From Opisthorchis felineus (lineage: Eukaryota; Platyhelminthes; Trematoda; Opisthorchiida; Opisthorchiidae), in assembly GCA_004794785.1 (NCBI GenBank), contig SJOL01007572.1, positions 424,143-488,142 of the forward strand: a stretch of 64,000 bases of DNA. Reading direction: 5' to 3'. Of this stretch, positions 1 through 10,904 are shown in pieces (within the stretch, counting starts at the first letter, position 1; the number at the start of each line of letters is the position of its first letter). The translations under genes and the position numbers were made by a program. The notes below the pieces were generated by a model. It did not search any database. It was given only the letters and a program-made list of their open reading frames with translations, and was not told where the DNA came from.

Positions 1-771
1 TCAGTTGTTTCAGGTTACAACATACGGTAGAAACAGACAGCGGTTCACCGCAGCTCTTTTCAGTGGCGTATTTCTTCTCAACACGTTTTTGTATACCCGG
101 TTGCCATCGTACCACCCACAATCAAGTGGACAAGCTGAGTGATTTGTGGGTACATTTAAACGAGCCTTGCTGAAACTTCAAAGGGAAGGTCCGACGGAGG
201 ATGTGATTAATGCTTTTTAAACGAGCTACCGAAAGACACCAAAAGCAAATACACCAAATAATAAGTCTTCAGCCGAGGTTATGTCTGGGTGGAAAGTTAA
301 GTTATCGTTTGATGCACTGCAGCCCTGGAAAACTATAGAGACTGGCGGCCAACACCAGTCAGAAAAATTCAACGGCAAATGTCACACTGGATGTATTTTC
401 AGATGTTCTCTGTTCTTGTCAGCGACTACTGGGCAAATCGTTGGAGTTCGGGAGTGGCATTGCGACAATGAGGAAACGTCGTCTATGTTGTATATGTTGG
501 CGAAGTGGTATGGATTGGGCATGCCAGCCAAACTCGTCCCAGTATCGTCCAAGAAATGAAAACGTGTTTACCGTTGGCTCTTCTTCTTGAAACGTTCCAG
601 ATGAAACCGAAGAGTGAGTCAACGGAATTAAACATTGAAGTCACCCCATCTTCGATGAAAACAAGCACTGGGCGACGAAGAATTCCAGCAAAACGTTTGC
701 AGGTAAATCCCAGATTGAGGACCTACAACATGTCTCCAAAAGCGACAGGTGTTAGGACGCGTGCAGACTGA
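1..771 (+). mobile_element. Ty3/Gypsy LTR retrotransposon remnant (integrase end of pol)
   Basis: Broken reading frames on the + strand give the C-terminal part of a Gypsy-type integrase. Around 30-170 lies a piece of the catalytic core, including a TDSG-like block and YHPQSSGQAE, whose last Glu sits where the third acidic residue of the DDE triad is expected. It is followed by the FKRALLKLQREGPTEDV and YRKTPKANTPNNKS stretches typical of metazoan Gypsy integrases, then the segment after the core. From about 450 to the stop near 770 a different frame continues into the basic C-terminal tail of pol (RRRIPAKRLQVNPRLRTY). In-frame stops near 156 and 210 and at least one frameshift mean it is dead. 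The 5' part lies outside the window and no LTR was recognised after 771. It probably sits in an upstream intron of the C1GALT1-like gene. Confidence 0.82.
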
Positions 772-1334
772 AACATACATGCGCAGAGAACGACGCGTCG
801 CCAAGACCATCATCGGTAACCACACGATCGGGATGGCAGGTGCGTGAGCGCAGCTTATCAAACACAGATAGTAGGGCCTTATCACATATTCTGATGTGTC
901 CAATTCAGACCTAACCGATAGACATTCTCACGTAACCACAAAAGAGTACAGTTTATCCTTCCTTTCGAAAGACTTCTATTGCTTCGGTACTACTCAGATA
1001 TGACGAACACCCCGACGAACGAGAAATGATTGGAAATTTAAGAATCCGGTTGATCAAAACGATCAGGTGGTTCCGTGTGTTTGACGTACTTCTCCGGTGT
1101 ATTCATAGCGCGCACTATTCACCAGCACTGACAAACCGTTGCGAAGAGACTGGACGTTATCGTGGTGCCTTGGAGCTATAACCTATCAATGGTGCAATCT
1201 AGTTCTTAATTGCTGACCGTTCTGGAACACACAAGTCGATTCAGACCGTGCTTTCACTCGGTGCAGGTTTTTAATAAACCTCCCAGGCATACCCAAGAAG
1301 CGAGCTCCCCATCAGCAGTAGAGAGGCCTTTTGA
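772..1334. other. Unassigned sequence
   Basis: Between the Gypsy remnant and the RTE-like remnant. A 3' LTR could lie here, but I see no terminal dinucleotides, polypurine tract or repeat partner that would define one. No exon recognised. Confidence 0.4.
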
Positions 1335-2460
1335 ATCAAAAGGTAGGTAACTATACCAGATCCTACAATGCAATGCGCCACAGGTAGCCTCTTTAGAGGA
1401 TACTAATCGCAAGTGGGAGGAGATAACCGCGGTTGCACGTAACGCCGTGAACTCCGCTTGTGGTGTTTCCGAGCACGTACATGGATACCACTGGATCTCA
1501 GAACGGTTACCATCACTTCTTGATGCTATGCTTTCTTCCCTTTCTGGTTCGGGGTAAATTTCGGTTGGACGCTGGATTAGACGACAGCTCTGACGTAGCC
1601 TGTGTATGAACAGTGAAGATTGGTGGAACCAGAAAGCTGAATAAATGCAAGAGGACAGTGCGGCTTGGAATGAATGGAAGCTGTCCCACTGACTCTGCAA
1701 AACAGGACCTTAAATATCATTCGTAGGAGAATATTGGTAATGTAGATCACTGGGCGAAGTATTTTCGGCAGTAGTCTAGTCACCCCTCTACCCGTTTTCC
1801 TGTCTTTCATTTCGAGCCGTTGTTTAAGTACTACTGTGCATTACTGTCTTTAGGCGCTACCGGGCTTCCGGACAAGATGAACTTTTTCCAAAGTTCAAGG
1901 ATGGACGAGAATCTTGTTTTCCGGCTTGACTGTGGCGTTCGTAATTATTTGGGAACGAGAACGTGGTCGAGAAATTTGGGGGCAATTATTGGTCGTTCAA
2001 AGCAGCTGTGTAAACCGACTGTTACAACGGCAGGGGTATAGTTCTCACGCCTTCGACACTGCTGACAGTATTGTAGCAGACGAAGTTAATGAGCGGATAG
2101 TCAAGACGCGAGCAGCATTCGCCAACTAGTGTCATTTTTGGCGTTCAAAACAAAATTCTCTGAGGCTGAATGGCCGTGTATACAAATAAACTGTAAGTAC
2201 AGTCTTATTTTATGGTTATGGTATTTGGCCCTCTCAATCCGAGGACCGTAGACATCTTCAATGTTTGATCTTGAATGTCTCTACAGAATAGGAAGAGTTA
2301 GTTGGTCGCAGAGATTACCTCACGGAGTGGTGCTCAGGAAGGTACAAGATAACGGTACAGCAGGAAACTAAACTTACCGGGTTGAGGTGGTTGGTGCGTT
2401 TGTCTAACCACCGTCTCCCGGAAAATGTGTCGTTTTCCGTTCTGAGTAATTGTTCGCGGA
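1335..2460 (+). mobile_element. Degenerate RTE-like non-LTR retrotransposon, reverse-transcriptase core missing
   Basis: Fragments of one endonuclease/reverse-transcriptase polyprotein appear in the correct order on the + strand. 1354-1555 is the linker between endonuclease and reverse transcriptase (ITAVARNAVNSACGVSEHVHG, then YHWIS). 1600-1690 continues it (EDWWNQKAE). DHWAKYFRQ is near 1747. From about 2045 comes the post-palm region (DEVNERIVKTRAAFAN, then a CHFWR block), then ECLYRIGRVSWSQRLPHG near 2280, and RLRWLVRLSNHRLPEN near 2380. The catalytic FDSVD and YADD blocks that belong between 1810 and 2040 were not found, so that stretch is deleted or decayed beyond recognition. Stops and frameshifts are frequent. 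It ends about 100 bases before a C1GALT1-like exon. The minus-strand open frame at 1254-1700 is only its antisense. Confidence 0.85.
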
Positions 2461-2559
2461 ATGTTCGTGGGCACTCACTCATCCTGTATTCCATTTTTAA
2501 GCAGCCACATAATCTGTCGTTTACCCGACTCCCTTTCTTGTTTGCTTTCCTGGTTTCAG

Positions 2560-2701
2560 TACGTTATAAAACAAGGATACGCGGACGGAGGCGCTGGATA
2601 CGTCATGTCACGAGCAGCTCTCCGACTCTTTGTTCATGGAATGAAAAATACCAGTATGTGTTATAATAAAACGCACAACGAATTTGAAGATATGAAAGTA
2701 G
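2560..2701 (+). CDS. C1GALT1: C1GALT1-like exon with the GGAGYVMS acceptor-site block
   Basis: A polypyrimidine-rich TTTCAG precedes the exon and GTAAGG follows it. It starts in phase 0 (TAC codon) and ends with one base of a Gly codon. The translation GGAGYVMSRAALRLF matches the very conserved GGAGYVLS block of C1GALT1 and related beta-1,3-glycosyltransferases. It continues through KNTSMCYNKTHNEFEDMKVG. The open frame runs past both splice sites, but only the part between them resembles the family. Confidence 0.88.
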
Positions 2702-5700
2702 GTAAGGTAATCCAGTGTATTAGGCCACGTTTATTCTCATTCACGAACAATCCTCGACCATCAGATGCCTCCTTAAGTTGGTGGCAGAGATTTTGCGCCA
2801 TGCTGTCCAGAAGTTCACACTAAATTAGATTGGTAAACAGAACCACGCATTCAATGAGCAGGACATATTAGATCCCCAGGAACTTACGCTAGAAACCGTT
2901 GGGAGGCAAATTGATACTGTCTTCACTGATGGGAGTACAGACAGTGATGCTGTTTTGACTCTGAGAGGATACCAATTGGAAAAGAGTGATCGCCTGGCTG
3001 TTGAATGGAACTGTTGGTGGTGTGCCTAAGGTGATAGAAAAATACATAAATATCAGTTGGGTCCTGTTTCAACCCTGCAAACATCTACTGGGTATAGCAG
3101 CATCAGCAGTCAAACTTCTATGCTTCTATCTTCTGCTCCTTTGATTTAGGCTGGGTTTCACGGTCATCGATGTCAACTTATACCATCCGTGTTTCCAACC
3201 GAAGTCCCATTACAAGGCCCTAAAATTCCCGTCCTCGTATTCTAGCCATTTGCTTTAACAGCTCATCACTAACTAGCCCAAAAAGCACTTGATTTGTGAC
3301 CGACCAAAATGCTATTTCCTATCCGTACTATGCTTACTAATATAGCAAGTAAATTGGGTGCATTAACGGAGCTAAAGTTCGTAACTGTTTTATCTGTTAT
3401 CCCTCTTGAAGTGGCCACTGAATTTCTCTTGCTTATCGTTTAACTTGCAAAGGATAACATCCGATTTGTCTCACCGTCTCGGACATTGATTGGATTCTTA
3501 CGCAATAACTATCGTTTTTAATGAGCAGTGCATCACACGCTAGAGGCGGCCTTATCGTCATCCCTGGTAGTGCACCCCTTTTATACACTCGACGAAATTC
3601 GCGTACCAACTGCTTACTCCTTGGTCGTTTTGACGATGCAACCTGTTCGATCTCAATAGACAGAGGAAATGTAATCACAGGTAAAGAACATGATGGGCGA
3701 AAAAGTCCTACAATCCATTAGCTCGTTTCTAACTTTAGCTGTGTACTAACCAGGCAACCAATCTCCGGGCTGTACCGCTGAAATTCAGTTGCTAAATGTT
3801 CACTCATGCTAATGAGGCCAACTGGGAGCAGCCCGATTAACAACAGTGACTCCGCGACGTGCGAAAATTCACAACACAAGGCGTCCTGGAGATAAAGTCG
3901 TACTGTCCTCTGCAATGGGAGTGTGGCGGCAGTAAGGAGTTTTCTTCAGGCGATAAGCATGTCCATATTTATGGAAGCCGGAATGCCACTTTTGCCGATG
4001 AAGGACGGATTAGATAAGGTCGGCCCTAATATCCGCACACTCCAATCGCTCAACGGTTGACAGTCATCGTCGGCGTATTATTCAGTACGGTCGAAATACT
4101 TTAAAACCATGGGGTCCGGTGCTTCTCAGAAGGCACCCGCTGAGCGCAGCCGCACCAAGAGTGAGACGGTAATGCCGTACTCCCTGCGCCCTCAAGTCAA
4201 GCCAGCCCCTTGCAGCCAGGGGTGACTGTTTAGTCATTGGCTCCGGTGAGGGTCCCTCATGAAACCTAGAGAAACCGCTACCTCATGGTTCGGACTTTTG
4301 AGTTGGAGGTTTGGGGAAGTGTCCTTGAACCAAACTCTTTATGGTTCCACCACCTTGTTGGTCAGACTTTCGATTCAAAGGCTCAATGAAGGGTACTTCA
4401 AACTAAGCTCCTTCTCCGACCCAGCAACCGGAAAGTATCATCCACCCTCACAGGTCTTCGTTCAACGAATCTTCCCCACACCATTATTTGGTTCGTTCAA
4501 CCTTGCTGATCTCTGGCAACGCTCACTCTAGTGAAGTATTCCCAGGTATAGATAATGCTAACTGTTATGGGGTTATCTCCTTCAGATTAGCCAGTAACGG
4601 CTCCACATCTTGCTGTGTTGCAGTATTTTAGCCGCACGCCGTACAGGTTCCACGGTTGAATGTTGGAGTATTGTGTTTTTGCAACCTGTTTGTTCTGGGG
4701 CGGGGATAATGTCATGGTTTACAGATATGTAGAAATGATGGTCGTTTGGAAGAAGTGTCACATTCTCACATAAACGTGGTTTATTCCCTATACTATCAGG
4801 ATGCGGACGTGCCCGGAGAAAGTTCCGCTGTGAACAAAGGCTGTTATGCAGTCCCGGTTTTTGTGGTTTATATAATTGTTTTGCTCTCGATGTAACCATT
4901 TTTCCTATCCGACCATTCACTTATGTTACTTCTGAGCTGTAGCGTCATATTTCTGTGTTCGTTTCCCTTCAGGTGCTTGTGCTGAGGCTCTTGGTATACC
5001 AGTGATTCATGCCGTGGATGAAAAAGGCTATCTAAAGTTCTTCACAAGATCTCCACTTGGTTACCTACGAACTGGCGGAATTAAAGCTAGCCTAAGTTTC
5101 GTTAACCACAGAACAGTGAGTTTTAATTAGACCAAATTGGATTTCGTTTGTAGGTGCTTGTGGGTATAGCCTGCAGCCAATAATTGTCAGAACATAGTTT
5201 GATGACGCTCAGTCTGCATTACGACATGGCTTTTTAGGTCCCACTTTTACCTGCTTTTAATCGCTTGGGTAGACACTGGATTAAAGTGTGTTCAGACAGG
5301 TCCAGAGACTGCGTTTCAGAAACCGCTCACTGTATCATCCATTCTTCGTGAGAGGTTTCTGGCAAACAAATTCCGAAACAAACCCCGGTCCATGTTGGTG
5401 ATGATCCATTCCCACGACCTTCGGGATAAGTACAACTGTGGTTTCCCAGCCACATTAGTGTTGGGTTGCCGGCTTGTTTATTTTTTCTAACACCCTTTTT
5501 CGTAACGTGCACGATGTGGATGACCTGGAGCACAGCCCAGTACGACGCTTACCCATCTCCTTTACCCTCTACTTTCAGAGATAAACTCAATTGGCTGCGT
5601 TAGTTAAAGATGACAAATATAGGTATTCTCGTCCTCTACAAATTAAGTCACCAAACCTTATAATCTGGGTGCTTTCGATATGAGCTTCAGACACACCGCT

Positions 5701-7057
5701 GTGTGGTCCTTTTGACGCCAGGACACGTTCCCCCAGGAAGCTCCAAGCATTTTTCTGTATTTCGAATGTCGATGACATTATTTCCATGGTTAACGACCTA
5801 TTTCTTCTCAAGAATCTGGTGGTTGCGACCATCAGCCGCACTTCGGCTGGATTCCTTGTTTGTGATGTTCCACAGGTGAGCAAAATATTGGTTAGAATTC
5901 GTAATCTCGTCTGTCCGATTAGTCTCAAACGAAACCCATCCGATCTTAAGGTGTCGGTGAATCCCTGGTGCACGCTACTTGAAAACTCTGTCCTCCAATT
6001 GATGTGTAATTGTTTGTCCCCACAAGAAGTGGAACCATTATGATAGGCAGCTGTTAGCGTTGATCTCATCCATTTCGTGTCATGTTTTGGTCAACGCGGG
6101 CTGGTTAAACGTAACCTAATAACAAGTAATATAATATCCACGCCTCAAAGACTGTGTGTGCTTGGCCTCACTCTGTTTTTCTGGAAGGAACATAGAGGAA
6201 ATTGTGCGAGCGCCGGAACGAATTGTCTTCTCTCACAGGTGAATCAAAGGTGATCTTGTTTACCTCAACAAGCATTAATCATGGTTTCATGGAAAACCAG
6301 AACACAGATAGACGAAGCAAACTTGTCCTCTTGCTTATTGGTTTACGCTGGTCTTAGTGGATGTGTAGTTAGCACATAAAGGAAGAGTGTATTGTGTCAG
6401 ACTTGCCATATTGGACTGAATCAATGAGTTGATCGATGCCATACCTCGTAGATAATTGCGTCTTGCCACATGGGTAACCAACCGCACTCGATCGGTTTTG
6501 AAATGAGAGAAGCCGTCGTTTTCAGTTTCCGTTGATAGGCGTTTCAAGCTGGTTTGACTCTAATAACAGTGCGTCTGTTTCAAACAAGTAGGTGTTGCGA
6601 AAGCAAACACCTGATGCAACTTTCACGTGATTAGATATTTGCGGAAGTTAATTTCGTCGAAATAGCTTCAGAAAAGCTCCTTCAAGCAGCGGTGAAGGTG
6701 TACTATTAGTCTAATCCTTCACGACACTTGCTATCTGAAGATATCTTTGGGGAGCCCCAAAACGTGGCACTTATGGAGCAAGGCTCGAACTCCGATCAGC
6801 CGGTTTCTGTTCCATACTCGTTAATTCGTACCTCAGATCAGCGGTGGTCACAATTTTCACGCCACAACTGGTCGTCGTCCACTGACTTCACATACGCTGT
6901 TCCAAAACTTTTAGGTTGCCGTCTTGTCACGATCATGTCTAATTACGTGCAACGCATGCTGTTGGTTGGTTTTTACTTTCAGAATGCGCCGTGTTGGTCA
7001 GACAAACCGGTTTCCTTCCACTACATCAAACCTGAAGAACTCTACTTTTTGGACTAG
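2560..7057 (+). CDS. C1GALT1: C1GALT1-like glycoprotein-N-acetylgalactosamine 3-beta-galactosyltransferase, 3' half (three exons)
   Basis: Core-1 beta-1,3-galactosyltransferase adds galactose to O-linked GalNAc, making the T antigen core of mucin-type glycans. In animals it is a Golgi type II membrane enzyme. Three exons (2560-2701, 4973-5115, 6983-7057) join in phase to 120 codons including the stop. They carry in order the acceptor-site block QGYADGGAGYVMSRAALRLF, a cysteine-containing middle segment (GACAEALGIPVIHAVDEKG), and the C-terminal NAPCWSDKPVSFHY. All sites are GT-AG. The N-terminal anchor and the metal-binding Asp motif are not found here and should lie upstream of the window. 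The protein stops right after ELYFLD, without the YHLRP-type extension of vertebrate and fly enzymes. Its introns hold RTE-like debris. Identity is strong; whether the copy is functional is less certain. Confidence 0.85.
3900..4540 (+). mobile_element. Isolated 5' fragment of the RTE-like element, in an intron of the C1GALT1-like gene
   Basis: This segment is similar in the same order to 35141-35767, which leads into the endonuclease of the long RTE-like copy. Shared landmarks are GTACTGTCCTCTG at the start, GCATGTCCATATTTATG, a CACTCCAATC...GGTTGACA block, the CCCCTTGCAGCC-like block, GGTCCC repeats, AAAGGCTCAA followed by GGTACTTCAA, and a C-rich end. No endonuclease or reverse transcriptase follows it. 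That is odd, because target-primed insertions normally lose the 5' end, not the 3' end. The open frame 4259-4531 is a chance frame within it. Confidence 0.8.
4973..5115 (+). CDS. C1GALT1: C1GALT1-like exon, middle segment
   Basis: Preceded by TTTCCCTTCAG and followed by GTGAGT. Two bases complete the split Gly codon from 2701, then 47 whole codons end in phase 0. The translation has the conserved cysteine shortly after the split Gly, then IPVIHAVDEKGYLKFF and FVNHRT. It aligns with the vertebrate stretch that begins at the conserved Cys after the GGAGYVLS exon, but lacks a clear FWYWNY block. A further small exon in 5116-6982 is therefore possible, although the phases work without one. Confidence 0.78.
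5116..6982 (+). other. Intron of the C1GALT1-like gene
   Basis: Bounded by GTGAGT and TTTACTTTCAG. Open frames of 60-160 codons on either strand (for example the minus frame 5587-6069) show no family signature and no flanking splice pair that would join the gene in phase. No recognisable transposon core inside. Confidence 0.65.
6983..7057 (+). CDS. C1GALT1: C1GALT1-like terminal exon
   Basis: Follows a T-rich tract and TTTCAG. Starts in phase 0 with AAT and ends in TAG. The translation NAPCWSDKPVSFHYIKPEEL aligns with the GPGCCSDLAVSFHY region of vertebrate C1GALT1, with Trp in place of the second Cys of the usual Cys-Cys pair. The stop comes right after YFLD, earlier than in vertebrate enzymes. 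No perfect AATAAA is evident close downstream. Confidence 0.82.
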   Translation, partial: NAPCWSDKPVSFHYIKPEELYFLD

Positions 7058-7865
7058 CTTTTATATACCGCCCGGTCTCGTGCGTAATTTTAACCATAAA
7101 ATTGACTTCTATAATAAGCTTTATATTGAGATTGCCATGTTCTGCTCTACTGTGCAAACTGAGGCCCTAAATTTCCAAGAAATCTCGGCTGTGAGTAAGT
7201 TCTCACTGACTCGTCTGATATCTCAACCTCATTGTGATCGTTGAGAAACTCTCACAACTAATGGTGTATTGGTGCTTTGCTACTCACCGGTTTTCAGTCT
7301 CTGCTCAAGCTTATACGGCAACCACTCTATACACCCCTTTTAATCTGCGGGTCACTTCACATTAGGATGACTGCCAATTTTTTTATTTATGTGGCGAATA
7401 TTTTTCTGGCCAGGTAAACAAAATGCTTCGTTGCCTAACTCATAATCTCATACTCTTCGTTACACGGTATTAAAATTTTGCATTCTTATCCATCTGTAAA
7501 GTGTGATAAACAGTTGTTTATAGAATGCTCTATACAAATCCTTTTCGAGGGTAATCCAATTTAAATCAAACGGACATTTCGTGTCCATACTCCTTGTTAA
7601 CAATTTTTCAGTAACAGTTTGAAAACTCATTGACAGTTCTTCCTAAAACAAAGCGGAACGGGAGTAGGAATCTAAATATGCTTTAATTACTGTTTCATAT
7701 TTTAGTTAATTGTATTTTTGGGCGAGGTTGAGCAAAAAGATGGTCAGATATCTGGGTCTGTAATTGGCGGGTTTTTGCTGATGCGACCAACATATATCAG
7801 TCTTCCGGTGGCACCCAGCGTGATGAGCTAGGCGATTTATGGGGCGAAACGTAACGGCTGTTGGT
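7058..7865. other. AT-rich sequence downstream of the C1GALT1-like stop
   Basis: Likely 3' untranslated region followed by intergenic DNA. AT-rich, no exon or transposon core recognised. Confidence 0.4.
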
Positions 7866-8062
7866 GGTGTGAAGAAATTTTGAAACGTCAAAGGCGCTTT
7901 CTTCCTGTAAGTGAAACTAATCTATGCTAAAAAGCCGAGAAGCACTGTACGGCTGTTTCCTATTTATTTGGAAGCATCAACAGTGCGCATCTCACGAAAG
8001 CTCGCGACCTCATGGCTAGTAATTTGAACACAACCGTTCGACTACGAGTGGCTGATCAGCAA
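7866..8062 (-). repeat. SINE-A copy (tRNA-headed short interspersed repeat)
   Basis: Similar along its length to 34050-34265 and, in reverse complement, to 25405-25620. Shared landmarks on the + strand are GTGTGAAGAAATTTTG, AACTAATC, GCCGAGAAGCACTGTACGGC and GTGCGCATCTCACGAAAGC. The tRNA-like head with the promoter boxes would be at the high-coordinate end. It is decayed here, so the box B-like motif is not intact. Confidence 0.65.
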
Positions 8063-10237
8063 TGTGATTAACTCGCATTTAGGCAGGCTGTAGCTCCACT
8101 AATCCTACAATTACTGAATTCACATTACATAATCACACGAACCGGCGTTGCTTCTCTTGCAGTGCCGAGTGGAGCGGGACGTGTGTCAACACTACCTTCC
8201 AAAGGGTCTGTCTCTGATGTCCCGTCAGTCTGTAAACGGCATCATAACCAATTTCAAGACACTCAGCAGTGCACAGTAGATATATTAGAATGAACACTTA
8301 AAATCTTGCTGGATCACCACAATCATTAGAGTACTGGAAATTTATTACATTACATTAAATGGTAAAGCACATTTCACTGCTAAGATTGGCTGGAATATTA
8401 GTCGGACGGCGAGAGCCTTCCATGTGAAAAAAAGTCAAAAAGATCATTAACGTGATATTCTAACTTCAGCAGGGGACTCTGTTAACTAACACATCAGAAG
8501 GGATGCAGTTGAATGAGCAGTAGCTTCCACGAATAAGATTGCAGCTGGTTTAATATTGTGACCAGTCAGTGGTGCTTTTCCCATTTTGTCCCGGTTAGCG
8601 TTATATATATTTTGATAAAGTGCACAACGAATTTTTAGCAAGTGCACAATAGTTTGGGATTTAAGGGGAAAGTACAGAACGGTGCATTCCGACGAATCTG
8701 TGCGAATTTCTGAGTGAAGTTAGGTCATCTTGCGTTTGGTGAGGCGACAGGTAAAGTAGAAACAGCAGACGCTTTACTGTAGACCGCTTTCTTATCCAGA
8801 CATATGAGCGCGCAGTTGAGTCACGTTGCATGCAGATAGTCCTCTCCTTGTACAGCATCCACCGAATAGGTATCCGCAGTTACGCAAACAACGGGAAAAT
8901 ACTTATGCGCTATCAGTTTTGCAAACTAAAATTGCCGGATCGTACCAATTATGATATACATGCACCATTTTGCCAGAAGAGCGCACACTCTTTCCTTCTC
9001 CGTAAATAGCATTTGTAGGGCGATTTCCTGTTTGCATTAATCAGGCATAAATGGGTAACTTGAAAACCAATTTCTTCGGAGTGGGGTGGGAGGAAAGACG
9101 GGGCTTATATGGATGGAAATTATAGTGTCTACAATAGAATAAGAGGAGAACTGCTCATTAGAAAAATAACTATGGTTATATATAATTTTATGGGCACATA
9201 TTGATAGCAATAGTGGGATTAAACCAAGTGATTTCATTCACCAGCACTAATCAGGGATTGGAAGAGAACTCGTTCTACAACCCACCTATCGTTTTTCGTC
9301 CTAACGTTAGCTCAGTCCATATGTGTACACCTTTTGCTACTCGCCAATTAAATCGCACTCAAGGTCTTTATATCCCAGGATTCAAATTGAAAATAAAATA
9401 TATTTTAAAATGACGACTCTAGGCTACAGTTAGGAAGTAGAGATGTGTACAACTATTCATTCTTCCTTTCGTTAATGAGCGCGTCCAGAGCTCCTGCTCT
9501 TTTGATGACAAGCTACCTTTGTTGTTGCACCAAGATCAGCGTACAAACAAAACGGTTGGCACTTTCGGACACCATTGTTCTTGAGCTAGCGAGCTCAACA
9601 TCGCTTCCAGTGTTGCACACTTTTGAAAGTTGATGACCACGCTAATTCGACTTTAGTTTTATTTCCTTCTTCATTGGTGTGATTAACTGAAGAATTATGA
9701 CTGCAAACCACGATGTCAAATTTAAATTCAGTTGACTACGAGTTAGTTGGCTGCCACTGAATTCACGACCATCATCTGTGGGACGATATGCGCTGCTGGA
9801 TACTCAGAAAACTGCCAGTTAAGAAAAATCTCATTGGAAATGCTACAGTTCTCACCTAGCATAACCAAGTTGTCTCTGCAAAATCGGCAAATTTTCAAAC
9901 TGAAGCACGATACTGCTGGCTCGATCCTCTTATATCAAAACGATGGAAATCCGTCATCATCTGGTACACCTTTTGGAGTTGAAGAGTACTTGGTTGAAGG
10001 TTGAAGTTGAATGTTCAAGAGTCCAGTAGACACTTATCAGCGCTTAAGTCACATGGTCAATTCCTTAAACTTGACTGGGACTTGGACAAAGCATCCTTTG
10101 ACAATATCCTAGCTGACGAACACCATATAATTCCGTAAGTTCTTTGGTGTTTGGAAAAACGATAACAAATACTATTTGGGAAAGTCTTGTGAACATTAGT
10201 TGTCCGTGTAGAGTACATCTGAAGTTGTCCCATTTTT
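8063..10237. other. Unassigned sequence
   Basis: No coding exon or transposon domain recognised. The + strand frame at 9747-10004 has no recognised family. Confidence 0.4.
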
Positions 10238-10904
10238 CTGTAAGCGTCTTGCATTTTCAAATGCAAATTCTTGCTTCAACGTTTCTCATCGCTGTATACT
10301 TCCCCGGAAACAAGGGTTTGATTTTGTTGATCATTTTACGTATCTTGGCCGCTCCATGAGCCGCAATCGTGCTTTGAGAGATGAAGTCAGTGTGCGGACC
10401 AGAAACTTGCATCACTTATGGCGTCAGAAACAAATTTCGGTGAAGCTAAGGGGTTGTGTACACAAGGCATCTGTGAGAGTGATCGTATTCCATGGTTGTG
10501 CGAATTGGTCCCTCAAATGAGGGGACATGAGGCATCTTTGAACATTTGATCGCGGGTGTCTACGTAACATAGCAGCGGTTACCTGGCTGCAGTGAGTACG
10601 TGACGAAGTTGTGTGTAAACACTTTGTTACCAACCCGAATCTTCAGAGCGGCAGAATGAACTTACCAGATTAAAGTGATCGTATGCCCAGCCACCATTTA
10701 CTCAAGAAAGCGTTGTTTTACGCTCCAAGAGATTACTGGCATAAGGTTCGTGGGGGACAGTTCATGACATGGCAACATAAAATGAAACCGGCCACAGTCA
10801 AACTGAATGCCGTGGAATCTTCTCGGTTTGCTGGCTGGGGCCCTCAAGATAACACTGACTGTGCCAGGTGCCTGCAGGACTCAAGAATAAGGGGTTTGTG
10901 GTAA
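10238..10904 (+). mobile_element. 3' end of an RTE-like non-LTR retrotransposon
   Basis: Decayed but ordered C-terminal polyprotein on the + strand: CKRLAFS (end of the reverse-transcriptase palm), VDHFTYLGRSMSRN, DEVSVRTRNLHHLWRQKQ, a KLRGCVHKASVRV block, CLRNIAAVTWLQ, then from 10683 an uninterrupted stretch with MPSHHLLKKALF, the VRGGQFMTWQHKMKP block and FAGWGPQDN. This matches the conserved tail of the same RTE-like family as at 35-38 kb and 1.3-2.5 kb. Stops and frameshifts show it is inactive. The endonuclease and palm are missing, so it is an ordinary 5'-truncated insertion. Confidence 0.85.

Noticed and set aside
1254..1700. 148-codon minus-strand frame, the longest at the left end
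   Set aside because: It is antisense to the RTE-like linker, whose + strand blocks (SACGVSEHVHG, YHWIS, EDWWNQKAE) are recognisable.
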